From contig JAEUWY010000004.1 of the NCBI GenBank assembly GCA_022059125.1, forward strand, positions 4,562,838 to 4,626,837: 64,000 nucleotides of DNA, given 5' to 3'. This stretch comes from Corynespora cassiicola (taxonomy: Eukaryota > Ascomycota > Dothideomycetes > Pleosporales > Corynesporascaceae). A program made the translations under genes and the position numbers. The notes under the pieces are model-generated. The model was not told where the DNA came from. It did not search any database and worked only from the letters and a program-made list of their open reading frames with translations. Of the stretch, positions 33,372 to 45,483 are shown in pieces; the first letter of the stretch is position 1, and each line of letters starts with the position of its first letter.

Positions 33372-35355
33372 ATTTGCCGCAATTCTATCATAGTACTTGT
33401 CTGGGGGCTTACAATTTGCGATTACTTGGACATGTGTTTAGATTGATATATGATGGTTAGATCAATGCTATTGTTAGATCGTATCAAGTAGTGGCAGAAA
33501 GAAATCATGAACAGTAAGCTGGATTCAAATCTGTATTGGTTCAAGAAATGGAAATGGAAAGTTCGTTAAGAAGCTATTAAATAGCGACTTGATTCTAAAA
33601 CAATCTGATCCTACTAAAATGTTCAAGGGATCATGCCCTCTAGTGCGCGATTCACTACATAGGCAGCTTAAGTGCCTAGATTGGTAGTCGGCTCGCCGCC
33701 CGTAACAAATCTTTCAAAGTCTTAACATTATCAATAGTGGAGTAAAATTCACGCGCTACTCTAACATGCTATTTAGTCTAGATTCACGACCAATTATATT
33801 ATATATGATCGAATGATAAAGGAGCTAGGGCCCCTGTTGTGTTCTTCGATGCTCAACTGAACTACGAAGTTTCGGTCGTGTGAAAATGGTGCGTGGTACA
33901 ACACGGTCGACATCCTCTCCAACATTCATTTCTTCACATATTTTTGATTCTAGAACATGCCTACTTGAAATTTAAATGTGCGAAGTTCTCGAATGTCAAA
34001 AACTGATGCATTGGTTTGCATATGCATCCACATTCCTTAGAATTGCTTGACAATGAAGGGCGCAGTCCAAGGAAAATCATCCATAATGAAAACATCATAA
34101 ATAGGGATATATGTATTTGTCACTTAAAAAATTCTTAGGAATAGGAGTTTCATGAGCTAAAAAGCCTATAAATTATAAGTTTGCCAGCCGCCTTCGTTCA
34201 GGGACCTTCTGGAACATGCCAAGGCAATCTAGGGGACGGGGAACCCATGTCTTAGTAAGTGTTCTAGAACAGATTCCCAAAACAATTCGCTACCTTTTTG
34301 TACCGAGCTCTTTACACCTTACCGATTTCAGTTCTGAAATTGCACGAAAGTCGCTTCATGTCCAAAACAGATCTTTTCGATCAAATAAGTAAGCCTTGGC
34401 CTGCTTCTGGGCCTTTGAAGCTACGCTAGTCCTTGGCTTCCTTGGAGGAAAATATCGCAATTCAGACATTCCAGTCTGTTAAATATAACAAAATGAGGAG
34501 TCTTGCAAGAAGAGGAGACTTCTCCGATAACATTAACTACGAATAAGTGTTCAGAATGCCCCGTCAAGATATAATGCGTGATATTCCTTTCCGCCCAATG
34601 ATTTGTTACTACTTTAGTTGAATACGAGAACTGTCCGCTTGAACTGCTCTTGCGCGGGTTCCGCGTGCACCCCCCAAAACACCGAGTTGCTAAAGCACAC
34701 ATAGGAGACCCACATACAATGGCCCGTTTGCACACATTGCACCGACGAGATTGCCTCTGGTGTCATGGGTAAAACCACCGTAGTATCAAGTTGCACCAGA
34801 AAAAGAGAATAATAGCGCCATCTGAGAGAAAGACGGGAAGTCACAATTGGGCTGATCCACGAAATTTAAAGGTTTAGCAAAATGGCAAATCGCTATCCAA
34901 GAACAATCAAGTATATGCATTGCTTCACATTTGAATCGGCCAACCGACTACTCCATTTACTACTATAGCTAATGGCTATGAGGTTATGTTCCACCGCAAA
35001 GTATCCGAGACTAGCAGCGACTATGATCAAAATAGCTGTTTTTTCTAGCAGAGACAAACCGCAGCCAATCATGTACGCTCACTGAGGTTGTATCTTGATT
35101 AAAAGTTACTTGGCCTTATTTACTTGATCATCAGGGCTGAGAGTATCCTTACTGTTCAACATTCATGAATCAGTCAAGAAAGTTCTTCTAGCTGGACTCT
35201 TTGAGACTATATACCACAGTAACGCCGATGGTGGATTATAAGAACAGAGCCTGTCCTCACTTTTGAGAGCATCAACCATCTTCATCTCTTCATTCCATCA
35301 GTCCAACAACACTGAAATTTGCATTGAATAATCGCCAGATACTTCAGCCTTCAAG
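33372..35355. other. 2-kb AT-leaning gene-free stretch
   Basis: I find no supported gene. Composition is AT-leaning but not as extreme as the subtelomere, and no inverted or direct terminal repeats stand out. A minus-strand open frame at 34.4-34.7 kb is Cys-containing but has no signal peptide or domain. The last 150 bases, with a TATA-like TATATACC near 35208 and C/T-rich leader, serve the pectate lyase. Confidence 0.35.
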
Positions 35356-36257
35356 ATGCAAGCTCTCGTTCTCGCTCTTTTCTTCGGCCTGTCTGCCGCT
35401 CAAAGCCTTAGCTTTGCCGTCACTCCGGGGCCCTTGAGAGGCCTTCCTGCCGGTTGTGAAAGAAACATTACTGTCTCCAACGGCAAGAGCGTTTTGAGGG
35501 GTCACTGCGAGATTCCTGCCGGTGTGACTGTTGACCTCGGTGGCCGCGAGTTTGACCGTGGAGAGCGATGCAACACGGACGACACCGGAACCGTCAACTC
35601 CGTGTTTGCTCTCGGAGAGGGTGCCACAATTCGCAATGGTATCATTGGTAGCCAGCAGTCTGAAGGCATCCATTGCCGTGGCGGTTGCAACATTGAAAAT
35701 ATCTGGTTCCGAGATGTGTGCGAAGGTACAGCCTCTCTTTGAAACCCCGTAAATTCTTCCAGCTCATGAGTTGATTTAGACGCTATCACCGCCCTCCGCG
35801 CGGGTACTGTCAGGATTACAGGCGGCGGAGCCCAGAATGCCGATGACAAAGTTGTTCAAGCGAACGGGCGCGGAGAAGTCATCATCCGCGACTACACAGT
35901 TGTTAATGTTGGCAAGGTTTACAGATCCTGCGGAAACTGTCAGTAAAAACATGCTATTTCCTTACAGCCTTTTGCTAACTTTATCGAACAGGCGGGACTA
36001 ATTCGGAAAACAGCCCCCGAAGGGTTGTTATTGAAGGCCTCCGCGCTAGAGGTGTTGGAACTAATGTTGTGGGCATTAATAGCAACTTTGGTGATATCGC
36101 TGAGATTGGTGGTATATGCGGCACTGTTTCTGGCGAGGTTTGCCAGCAGTTCAATGGTGTCAACGGTGGAACGAGCCCAGAGAACGATGGCAAGGACAAC
36201 TGCCGTGGTGCTCAGGGGAAAGTTGCAAGGGGCTCTCTTCCCCCTTGCCAGAATTGA
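35356..36257 (+). CDS. Secreted pectate lyase, polysaccharide lyase family 3, 3 exons, 264 aa
   Basis: Cleaves de-esterified homogalacturonan by beta-elimination, outside the cell, with Ca2+. Exons 35356-35725, 35780-35938 and 35992-36257 (introns 54 and 53 nt) close in frame. A signal peptide of about 16 residues (MQALVLALFFGLSAAQ) is followed by the right-handed beta-helix sequence of PL3: ATIRNGIIGSQQSEGIHCRG, CNIENIWFRDVCEDA, GGGAQNADDKVVQANGRGEV, YRSCGNC and VVGINSNFGDIAEIGGIC. Cysteine-rich turns and a total mature size near 25 kDa fit the family. The basic IRDY and YRSC segments sit where PL3 active-site residues lie. It indicates attack on plant cell walls. Confidence 0.93.
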
Positions 36258-36823
36258 TCAGGCTTCAATCTTGAACCTTGAATGGCGTGATATAAGTGTC
36301 AAGCTTTGTTGCGGCCACAATTGATCCCCTAAGCTCTAGTTTTTATTTCCAAGCATCCATTCCTTTCGTTGATTGGCTTAATTTTCTGTATTTAGTTTTG
36401 TTTTGTTATTCTTGAGTCTCCGGCCAGGGAATTTATCACAACTGTACATAGAATACTATTCATTTCTGACTGTACAATTATCCTATTGAATTATCAATAT
36501 CGCATCACAGGGAATTTTAATATGTCACACACTCTCGCTTTGGTGGTCCAGTGTAAAGACGACTTTTAAACTTCCACTGCTATATTGCACTAAGTCTCAT
36601 TAATTACTCTAGTAACTAGGCTACGTTATAATGAGAATTTTGAGTTTAGATATTCACTAATTAGTAATCTTCTATTATGTGGGTATGTTGGAATGATTTT
36701 GTAATGGAATGGCTCTTTGAATTCGTTGAATCAATTGGTGAGCTATGCAACCAATTACAGAATACATTTTTTTTTTAACTTTCTTCTGGTGTACGACATC
36801 AGAAAACATCCGCTATTATGCGT
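36258..36823. other. Convergent AT-rich spacer
   Basis: 566 AT-rich bases between the stop codons of the pectate lyase (plus) and the RBR ligase (minus); two 3' UTRs are expected here. No gene seen. Confidence 0.4.
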
Positions 36824-38258
36824 TTAAACAGAATTTAGACGACAACTCAGACAAAGATCCAACTGACACCTCTTGCATCTAAGAATAAACTTCCGATGCC
36901 TTGCATTGCAGTTTTCGCATTGAAAACGCCTTCCCACGATCTTCGTGAACTTGCGCCTGCCTGAGTGCCGGCACTCGTCTGTATCTCTCAATTGCTCTTG
37001 CACTTCCTGAATACGGCGCTGTCGTAGGATTGGAGGCACATATTGGCCAGGAATCTGCTCCCGTTCGACGACCTGCTCTGCTCGCTGTAACAGATTCCTC
37101 TCTATCCAAAATGCACATGCACATTCCCGCCACCTTGTACCACATAAATAGCAGAATTGTGCTCCACACTTACACCTAACGACGCATCATCAAATAAATT
37201 TCTTTAAAGTAGAAGATGGAAAGGAAGACTTACGTCATATGGTTACAGCCAAGATTAATTTCAACAAGAGTCCTGCAAGAAAAACACCTCTGCCACCCTC
37301 GCTGGGCGCCGAGAGACAAAGTAGCTTGCAGATTCGGGTCCGCCGGGCAGTCATCCTCGTGAGAAGCGTTCTTGCACATGGAACATGTCTTGGTCTGACA
37401 GTGTGAGCATGTAGCCTCGCCGGCTACAATGTGTTGGGGTAAGATCAATCTGCAGCAGTTAGGATTGCTACAGTATGTCTTATTTGACGTCTCTTTTTCG
37501 ACTTGTGCGTCTTGGAAGTCATTCAGTTCCTCCTGGTCGAGAAGTCTGATGATGGATGCATTGGGGATAGAAGTGCCGCAGCAGCGAGGCGGAAGCCAAG
37601 TAAGATCCTTTTCCGCTACTGCTCGCATGATGACACGCTTAAGACAAGCTCCACGGTACTTGTGGCGGCATTTCAGCTCGAAAAAATCGATGAAACGAAA
37701 TGTTTCGCTACATGCAACGCATTCATGCGTATCGCTAGCAAGCTTTCCAAGCACGTTGGCTTGACGTTCAGCGTATGTCATCGAAGGTCCAGCTTGAGAA
37801 GGATTTGGATCATCGTAAAAATCATCGTTTGAGCGCATGGTATTCGTCAGTAGCTGCAACACCTCTTCTTCAACAATCTTGTCGGGATTTTTTTCAGTAT
37901 ACGGAGGTGGAGCCTCGAGGTTTGGGTCATCGGTACTCAGTTGAACAGCGAGTCGATGGTCTTCTTGGGCTTGAGTTTCGAGCTGAAAAATCTCGGCAAT
38001 TGCTTCGCCATCAGTATCAACGGCATTGGCAATGCTATGTGCGAGTTTGACGTCTTTGAGAAAGGCGAAGTGGTGTTCCATCTCAGTTAAGTAGTTAGCG
38101 TAAGCCACTTCGAGATCGGGAACATTGTTGTTGTTCCATTTTCCCTTCGAGGTTTCCTGACGATCTTTCAACTCCTCCAGCTGGAGGGAAAGGGCGACAA
38201 TCTCGTCGTCTAGGTAAGAAGGGTGGCGAGATTGGACACTGAGTATGGTGGCAGACAT
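36824..38258 (-). CDS. RBR-type (RING-IBR-RING) E3 ubiquitin ligase, 2 exons, 458 aa
   Basis: Exons 38258-37234 and 37175-36824; the 58-nt intron splits the RING2 motif and rejoins it as GCNHMT-CKCGAQFCYLC. RING1 runs from C180 (ECVACSETF) to the CC pair at 226-227, the IBR from C263 (TYCSNPNCC) to C304, and RING2 from C325. C338 in GCNHM aligns with the catalytic cysteine that accepts ubiquitin from E2 in this class. The N-terminal 170 residues are acidic and helical, with no other domain; the C-terminus adds a further Cys-rich module (FQCENCNARH and RCKRCQLDLCLSC). Such RBR paralogues are expanded in filamentous ascomycetes. The chosen ATG (38258) avoids an unlikely hydrophobic N-terminal extension from an upstream in-frame codon. 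Substrate unknown. Confidence 0.9.
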
Positions 38259-39864
38259 GACTTGGATAATGAATTGTGATCGCAGCGGATATAGAGAAAG
38301 TAAGTTGAATCTGGAGTATATGGTTGGGCAGGAATAGATAATTGGAATGATCACTTTTATATTGATTTTCACATGATGTCACATGATACTTCTTATTTCT
38401 AGAGGCGGGGATTTGAAATACGGGCTGTTACCGTAACAAACCTCCGCCTACCCCTATAGGCTAGTGAAGTACGCACTGGAACAAAGGAAGCAAAGCATAA
38501 TTTTAGTATTATCATTGCGACTGAAGCTTCGAATGAAAGCTAAAATCGCTCATTTATCTATCGGAGACTGTTCCACGAAACCATTTCATCTGACTGAGAG
38601 TGTATAAGAAAGCGAGAAAAAAACCGGTAATTGAGGAAGCATTCCACGCTACTGAGTGTTCGTAGTTTAGTGTTTGATAATGCCTTAAACTTTTAAGGCA
38701 AGAGAAGATCAAGCTAAGAATTAGTAAATACCTGATTCTCAGTTCACATGATAACATCGCGTGTTTTATAAGAAATATGTGGTACCTAATGCTTTTCGAG
38801 CGGGCTAGAATCGCGGTCGTGGGTTTGTTTCGACTCTTGTACACCTTAAAGACCTCTAATCAGACCCTAACTCGCTATCGCTACCTTCGTCGTCTACCAT
38901 AGAAGATCATGCGTATAATGACATTTTACACCGACTTGTATACTCAAATGAGACTTTAGAGTCAAGCACGTCGTAGAGAAGCGCTGAAAATCTCTAGATA
39001 ACTTATGCGGATGTGTCCCATGTGAAATTCAATTCCTGCTGACATGACGCCATATAATGCATGTATTTGTATCATAAGGCTAAGTGTTATGATTTAAGAT
39101 CTTTCTGAGGCATATTAGATACCTTTTGATGGCGGGTCGCACACTCCTGAGGTCAAGAGTAATGCACCTTCATGAGACCATAAGGCCGTTCCCAAAGGCA
39201 TGGCGTCATGTTCACATGCACATACTGTAGGCACAGCGATATGTAAAGTGTATGGTAATCCGATGAATACTCCATTCTATACTGAGTTCGCAGAAATGAC
39301 GACCTTCACCTTCATATGTTGAGCTAATGACTACTACAACACCTTAGCATCATCAGGGTCCTCCTAATATTGGAACCTTCACCTCTGCTATTTAGGTACT
39401 GCGCACTGACTTCCATGATGACAGAACAATAAGATTCAGCGGCCTGCGTCTTGCTATAAAATTCTCATGTGTCATTTGCATTTCGGGCTTGGAGCCCATT
39501 TTGTTTGGAGCGGATACGGAGAAATTCCGCAGCAAAAGGCCCGACGGTAACGGAGCTAACCGCATTGGCCAGGTGTATCCGCCGGTCGATCAGTCACGAC
39601 TCTTAGGAAGTGCATAGACGGGTTCGTTGAACCAATGAGCAACTGCCGAGCCGTTCACTCTCACAATTGTTCCCCATTTCAACCTCACTTTCATGAACTT
39701 GTCACAGTAGGCCCGAAGCTGTACTATTGCTTGGAGGGGTGTCAGGAGGAGCTCAAGCCAGGAACTCAATAATGTTATCAGTAGAAAATAAGTATAAAAG
39801 GATAGCACATAGTTCCAAAGGAATCTCCAGTAATTTCCGTTGATTTTCCAGATATTCTACCGAC
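38259..39864. promoter_or_regulatory. 1.6-kb divergent intergenic region with two CGGATA sites
   Basis: No supported gene between the RBR ligase and the secreted hydrolase. The left 1.1 kb is AT-leaning. Near the hydrolase, CGGATA occurs at 39511-39516 and inverted (TATCCG) at 39576-39581, about 350 and 285 bp before the ATG. The same hexamer is repeated four times in the aldoxime dehydratase/nitrilase promoter at 46.7-46.85 kb. Confidence 0.45.
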
Positions 39865-41232
39865 ATGAAAGCTTTCATCGCACTTGTTCTTCTCGCATTG
39901 CGGTCTGGTGGTACCTTTGCCCAGGAAGCCTGTGATGCTGCTTGTCAAGCAGCATTCGAGCGATCACTACAATCCGAGTCGGCATCATGGGTCTCGCAAA
40001 ACGCGACCCTGGAAGACTTCTACAGTACGCCCGATAATTCATCGACGGCAAAGCCTGGGGATGTGCTACGCTGGGAGAGCATTCCACGGGCAACCGTCAA
40101 CACCAACTACTCTATACCTGCAGGAACTTCATTGCATCGCTTCCTGTACATGACGGAGGATATCGATCGAAAACCAATTCCCGCAAGTGCCTTCGTATTG
40201 CTACCCTACTCCAACGTCGACCCAACCAAGCCATTCAATACGCTGGTATGGACTCATGGTACCGCCGGTCGTATCCGAAATTGCGCTCCTTCGAATAGCA
40301 AGGTTCTATACTACGAGTGGCAGGGCCCTTTTGCTCTGGCAATGGCTGGGTATGCGGTCGTGGCTCCGGATTACGCGGGCCAGGGTTCCGACATTCCCCA
40401 AGGCTTCATGTACGAAGCTGGCTACCTCCATGCGGCAGATGCGGCGTACAGCCTGATCGCAGCCCGCAAGGTCATTGGCAATCTGCTTTCAGAAGAGTGG
40501 ATGGTCATAGGGCATAGCGAGGGAGGACTCACAGCATGGCGTACGAACGAGCGACTCGCCATGGCGGATCAAGAAGAGCTGTTGAAAGCTGGAACCTTCT
40601 TGGGGGCTGTGGCAGAAGCCCCCGCGCTTCGTCCGTTGGACCTCATTCCAGAATCGATCAGGATTGCTAATGGGGGCCCACTCGGCGATGCTGTGTCGGT
40701 GTACTTTTTGCAGTCGCTCTCCAGGTTGTTTCCCGACGACATTCGCATCGAAGAGTATGTGACGGATACAGTTCTCGGTCGCATTGGGTTGGCTGATCAA
40801 AGTTGTCTGCAAGGTGGACGAGCTCTGTTTGGTAACCTGACCAAGGACGAGTTGTTCAAGGACATGAGCTGGCTCGAGCATCCCGCAGTAGTTGACTGGC
40901 AAAAGCGATACAACGGTGCCGGTCCACATGCGCTAGCAGCCCCCATGCTTGTGATTCAAGGCCTCGCCGACATATTGACCTACGCCAACAATACTCAATT
41001 GGATTTCAACCGCACGTGCTCGTCGTTTCCAGAGAGCAGCGCAGAGCTGAGGCTGTACCCAGAGGTGAACCACGACGTGGTCACCCAGGCTGCGCAGGTG
41101 GACTACCTGGACTGGATCAGGGCTAGGTTTGCACACGAAGAGACCGATCCGGGATGCGAAACGACGACGGTGGAACCGGCGAGCACCCAGTTCAGGAATG
41201 TCGGAACGTATTATGTTGGTGTAAGCGGGTAG
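39865..41232 (+). CDS. Secreted alpha/beta hydrolase, secretory lipase-like, 455 aa
   Basis: Single exon. Signal peptide of about 19 residues (MKAFIALVLLALRSGGTFA). The alpha/beta hydrolase core shows the oxyanion segment TLVWTHGTAG, the nucleophile elbow GHSEGG with Ser218, and late elements VIQGLADILTY and YPEVNHDV that supply the Asp/His partners. Eight or so cysteines and N-x-S/T sequons fit an extracellular enzyme. The arrangement resembles the secretory lipase (LIP) family known from fungi, but substrate preference cannot be read from sequence. It begins the right-hand accessory island. Two CGGATA motifs upstream match those in the aldoxime/nitrilase promoter, so it may belong to the same regulon. 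Confidence 0.85.
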   Translation: MKAFIALVLLALRSGGTFAQEACDAACQAAFERSLQSESASWVSQNATLEDFYSTPDNSSTAKPGDVLRWESIPRATVNTNYSIPAGTSLHRFLYMTEDIDRKPIPASAFVLLPYSNVDPTKPFNTLVWTHGTAGRIRNCAPSNSKVLYYEWQGPFALAMAGYAVVAPDYAGQGSDIPQGFMYEAGYLHAADAAYSLIAARKVIGNLLSEEWMVIGHSEGGLTAWRTNERLAMADQEELLKAGTFLGAVAEAPALRPLDLIPESIRIANGGPLGDAVSVYFLQSLSRLFPDDIRIEEYVTDTVLGRIGLADQSCLQGGRALFGNLTKDELFKDMSWLEHPAVVDWQKRYNGAGPHALAAPMLVIQGLADILTYANNTQLDFNRTCSSFPESSAELRLYPEVNHDVVTQAAQVDYLDWIRARFAHEETDPGCETTTVEPASTQFRNVGTYYVGVSG

Positions 41233-41527
41233 TGGCGGCAGGTGTCTTTGTGCTGGCCTGGTGAACGGCGTGTAAATGGCGGTAGTCGTAGCCGAGATAA
41301 AGATGATCAAGGTTCGGCAGCATGTATGCTCGTGCGAAGGCAGTGAATGTACTGTATGTGAGGTTCGAATATGAGACGGTTGCCGCTGCTGTGGTCCCCA
41401 GGCTTGGCGCAGCTGTCGCGTGGAGAAGGAGCGACAGCTTCCCTCCCCACGAAAACATGACGATAACGTTATCAAGGCCTTCCGCCCCCATTGCATTGCC
41501 TGTTACGTGCCCTCACCCCCCTCCAAC

Positions 41528-42304
41528 ATGGCTCGCATATTGATTACCGGCTCCTCTGACGGCTTAGGCTCCATAGTCGCTAAACGCCTCGTCGCGAACG
41601 GCCATACCGTCGTCCTCCACGCCCGCAATGCTCAACGTGCCCAAGATGCTACGGCCGCATGCCCCGGCGCCGAAACCGTAGTCACCGGCGACCTGTCTAG
41701 CATCGCCGAGATGAAAGCCCTGGCCGAGCGTATCAATGGGCTCGGCGCCTTTGACTGCGTCATCCACAACGCAGGCCTCTATCGCGGGCCCTTCCGGAAG
41801 ACGGAGGATGGCATTGCTGCCCTCGCTGCCGTCAACACACTCGCCCCGTACATCCTCACGAGCCTGATGAACCGCCCCAAGCGCCTCGTATTCTTGTCGT
41901 CTGAAATGCACCAGAGCGGGGACGGTAGCCTGAAGGACATACTTTGGGTTGAACGGGGAGAGAAGGCCTGGAGTGACAACGCGGCCTACTGTGCCAGCAA
42001 GCTGCACAATGTCATGTTCGCCAAAGCCTTTGCCCGCCGCTGGCCAGACGTGAAGAGCAACTCGCTTGACCCGGGATGGGTAGCTACCAAGATGGGCGGA
42101 CCCGGTGCTCCTGGAAGCGTAGATGCGGCCGTCGCCTCGTATGTCATGCTTGCCGAGGGCACAGAGCCGGATGCGCAAAAGAGTGGATTGTATTTCCGGC
42201 CGGCGAAGAGGGTTGACAAACCAAAGAGAATAACGGAAGATGAGCAAATCCAGGACAGGCTGATGGAACTTTGCGCCGACTTTACTGGAATCAGGGCTCC
42301 GTGA
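41528..42304 (+). CDS. Short-chain dehydrogenase/reductase, 258 aa
   Basis: Single exon. The open frame extends upstream to 41420, but the Rossmann fold begins directly at the ATG at 41528 (MARILITGSSDGLGSIVAKRL), and AACATGG is a good start context. The cofactor motif is TGSSDGLG (residues 7-14), followed by VIHNAGLY, the serine in LVFLSSEMH, and YCASK as the catalytic Tyr/Lys pair, with DPGWVATKMGG after it. It is a compact classical SDR, probably NADP-dependent (Arg in HARNAQRA after strand 2). It sits 295 bp after the secreted hydrolase on the same strand. Substrate unknown. Confidence 0.88.
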   Translation: MARILITGSSDGLGSIVAKRLVANGHTVVLHARNAQRAQDATAACPGAETVVTGDLSSIAEMKALAERINGLGAFDCVIHNAGLYRGPFRKTEDGIAALAAVNTLAPYILTSLMNRPKRLVFLSSEMHQSGDGSLKDILWVERGEKAWSDNAAYCASKLHNVMFAKAFARRWPDVKSNSLDPGWVATKMGGPGAPGSVDAAVASYVMLAEGTEPDAQKSGLYFRPAKRVDKPKRITEDEQIQDRLMELCADFTGIRAP

Positions 42305-43215
42305 TGAGTTCACTCGCCTCCAGATGCGGAGGGCTTGTATAATTTGTACCACCATACCATATCACCATCTATTCGTTGCTTCGCTTGTTGGCGTTTGTGG
42401 AGCACCATTGCAACCGAATCCACGCCTGGGATTTGCTCCGAGACTGAGCAGTCTTGGTGCTCGCCGTCCCATGTACAACGGCCCCATTTTGCCGATGGCA
42501 TTTACCCGGCATCAATTCTCCACCGCTGCCAACTCCACAGTCGTCGTTTCGCTTCTCAGGGAAGGTGCATAGACGGCAACCGAGCTACCGCAGGGGCGCG
42601 TCCCCGCCCGGGCTAGATGATGATAGAATCTAACCTAGAGATGCGACCCAGCAACGCCTTGAAATGGCGTCGGCTGTGCACGGTCTGGAAGTTTGGGGCT
42701 GTGAAAAGATGGGGCAATGCTCTGTCGGCCGGGATAGTGAAGAGGGAGGTCGATGGCGATCATGGTGTGAGGGTGGAGCTGTACCATGGACTGGGAAGCA
42801 TCACCAAGATCGGTCGGCATGATGACATATACATGGCTCGGTAATTTTACAGTCATGCAAGGTGCTCGACGGCGCAGCAAATCGCGGGACGATGAAACGT
42901 ATGACGGTCACGTGGTGGCGTTGTGGGAGGGGCGGGCTCACCCGAGGTATTGGGATACAAGTGCCGAGGGTCAGGTACCGGCCTCAACGTCACCGTTTCC
43001 CCTTTTTAATCTATGTGCCAGCAGCCACCGTAGTCGGCAGTCCAGCTGCAGGTACTGACACTCGGCGTCATTACGGTTTGCGCCATTCATGTTTGGCCGT
43101 CGGACAGGATATTCAGGCTTCAGCATGCGGCACAGTACATAACTAAAGTCAATTCCAAGTCAGGAATCGATTGACCCTCATAATCATCAAACCAAACCTT
43201 ACCACGCTCTCTACC
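42305..43215. other. Intergenic stretch
   Basis: 911 bases of balanced composition. Overlapping short open frames on both strands lack domains and biased codon use. The right 150 bases are the presumed promoter of the GMC oxidoreductase. Confidence 0.35.
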
Positions 43216-45340
43216 ATGTTGTCCGCGAACAAACTCACGCTTGTACTACTTTCAACACATGGAGCCCTTGCTCATCCGCTCTTTACTGGACAGCTTATTT
43301 CTAGGACCGAGGACCTCCTTGCAGAGTATGATTTTGTAGTCGTTGGTGCCGGTGCATCGGGTCTCACAGTCGCGAACCGACTATCGGAGGAATCCTGTGA
43401 GTATTACTCGAGCTTCAAAACCACGAAAAGTAGAATCTAATGCTTCTTGTGCAGCCGTTACCGTTCTCGTCATCGAGGCGGGAGAACTGTAAGTCTTGAT
43501 GACAACAAGCACCTCGCCCGAGCATGCCTAATCTTCTGCGATAGGGACAATGATGAAGACTTTGTGACTATTCCGGGCCTAGCCGGCGGTGCAGTGGGAA
43601 CCAAGTATGACTGGAACACGTCTTACGCAGCTGATGAGGCTTTAGGGGGGCGCGCCATCTCCATTCCCCAGGGTAAAGTTGTTGGTGGCTCCACAAAGCT
43701 CAATCGCATGGTCTTTGATCGTGGTGCGCGATCTGATTACGACGGCTGGGAAACACTTGGAAGTGGCGGGTGGAACTTTGAGACACTTCTACCCTACTTC
43801 AAAAAGGTCAGTAGAACTTCTGTCAACATTGAGTACAAGCGCTGATTCATCGCAGAATGAGAAGTTCACACCACCCTCCGAAGAGATTTTAGCTGAGTAC
43901 GACATAAAATGGGATCTCAAGTATCACGGGGACCAGGGTTACATGCAATCATCCTATTCGCCATTCTTTTGGCCAACCACCAGTGAGATATATTTGCCGA
44001 CGCTTCTGCTCCCTCGAACTGATCCGAACACTAGAAAATATCGTCGCCGCTACTAATGAACTTGGCATCAACATTCCCGACGACCAGGCGAGCGGGAATG
44101 CCATTGGCGGCTATTATTGCCCCCACAATCTAGATCCCTTCAGCGTCACGCGTTCCTCCGCCGAAGAAGCCTACTACACCTCTGCGGTCGCAAGGTCCAA
44201 CTTTCACCTAATCACCGGCCAGCAAGCCACGAGAATTCTCACGAGCAAGGCAAATGCTAGCGTGAAGGCTATTGGAGTTGAATATGCTGCCTCAGCATCT
44301 GCGGACCGCCAAACCATTACCGCCAAGAAAGAAGTCATCTTAGCTGCTGGATCTTTACACACCCCTCAGCTGCTGCAGGTCTCTGGAATCGGAGATTCGA
44401 CGTTACTTGCCAGTATCGGTGTAGATACTGTTGTTGACTTGGCTGCCGTGGGCCAAAACTTACATGATCACGTTTCCCTCGCCCTTGTGAATGCTGGTGA
44501 GCACAACGAGCCCTTTTAAAGCAACGATTGACCTTTGCAGTCAACACAAACTTCACACAGAACAACCTACAGTCCAATGCAACATTCGCTGCAGAAGCCC
44601 GCACCCAGTACGATTCGGAGAAGAGAGGACCTCTTACATCCCCCACAGGAGATTTCCTCCTATTTTTGCCTCTTTCTAAATACTCTAACGCGACCGATGC
44701 CATCCATTCTGCTGCTGCATCTGGAAATGCCTCCATTTCTCTGCCCGCAGGATCGCCAGCTGAAGTCGCTGCAGGATATCAGGCATCGTACGAATCTCTA
44801 ACACAGAAGCTCGTCGCTGACGATGCCGCCTTTTTGGAGATTATCTGGGCCGATGGTGTGATGGTTCTGGGCCTCCAGCATCCCTTCTCCCGCGGAAATG
44901 TCAACGCGGCTTCTTCTAGCATTTTTGATGCTCCGATTGCTGACGTTGGTCTTTTGCGTAACCCGCTCGACCTAGCTCTGCTCAGAGAAGGTGTGAGATT
45001 CGGTCGAAGGCTTGCGGCTACCCAGGCAATCGCTCCTCTCACACCTTTTGAAGTTGTTCCAGGATCGAATGTGACTAGCGATGTAGACCTGGACGGCTTC
45101 ATCCGAGGGAGCGCAACTACGCTATTCCACCCGGCTGGAACTTGCAAGATGGGACCAAGGAGTGAAGGAGGTGTTGTCGACGTAAACCTCAAAGTGTACG
45201 GCGTCGAGGGGTTGAGAATCGTCGACGCCAGTGTCATCCCCATGTTGCCAGCTACTCACACTATGACGACTGTTTTTGCAGTCGCAGAGCGCGCAGCTGA
45301 CATTATCAAGGGAGTTGTCACACTCAAGTGCCGTGGATAG
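43216..45340 (+). CDS. Secreted GMC oxidoreductase (FAD), 6 exons, 621 aa
   Basis: Exons 43216-43396, 43455-43488, 43545-43806, 43856-43982, 44035-44496 and 44541-45340 all close in frame; exon 2 is only 34 nt. The signal peptide (MLSANKLTLVLLSTHGALAH) is followed by the FAD motif VVVGAGASGL (G44-x-G46-x-x-G49), VLVIEAGE, GRAISIPQGKVVGGSTKLN (first GMC signature) and ILAAGSLHTPQLLQVSGIG (second signature). The C-terminal substrate domain ends with HPAGTCKMG and THTMTTVFAVAERAADII, which hold the catalytic His pair. Family members include aryl-alcohol oxidases, glucose oxidases and (R)-mandelonitrile lyases; sequence alone does not choose between them. It lies tail-to-tail with aldoxime dehydratase (143 bp between stops), so a role in alcohol, aldehyde or cyanohydrin chemistry feeding that pathway is possible. 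Confidence 0.9.
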
Positions 45341-45483
45341 ATTTTGCAATGATTTTCCCAATAGAAGATTTATTCAGTTTGCAGAGACCAGGTCAATTTT
45401 TATTTTGTCCATTTACTTGTTCCGCTTCGATAAACAAAATAGCCGCACAAGGTTTATTGTCGAGCAAAAGGAGTTCTGCAGGA

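Noticed and set aside
34700..34760. Possible tRNA-like segment
   Set aside because: No cloverleaf or conserved A/B boxes could be formed by eye.
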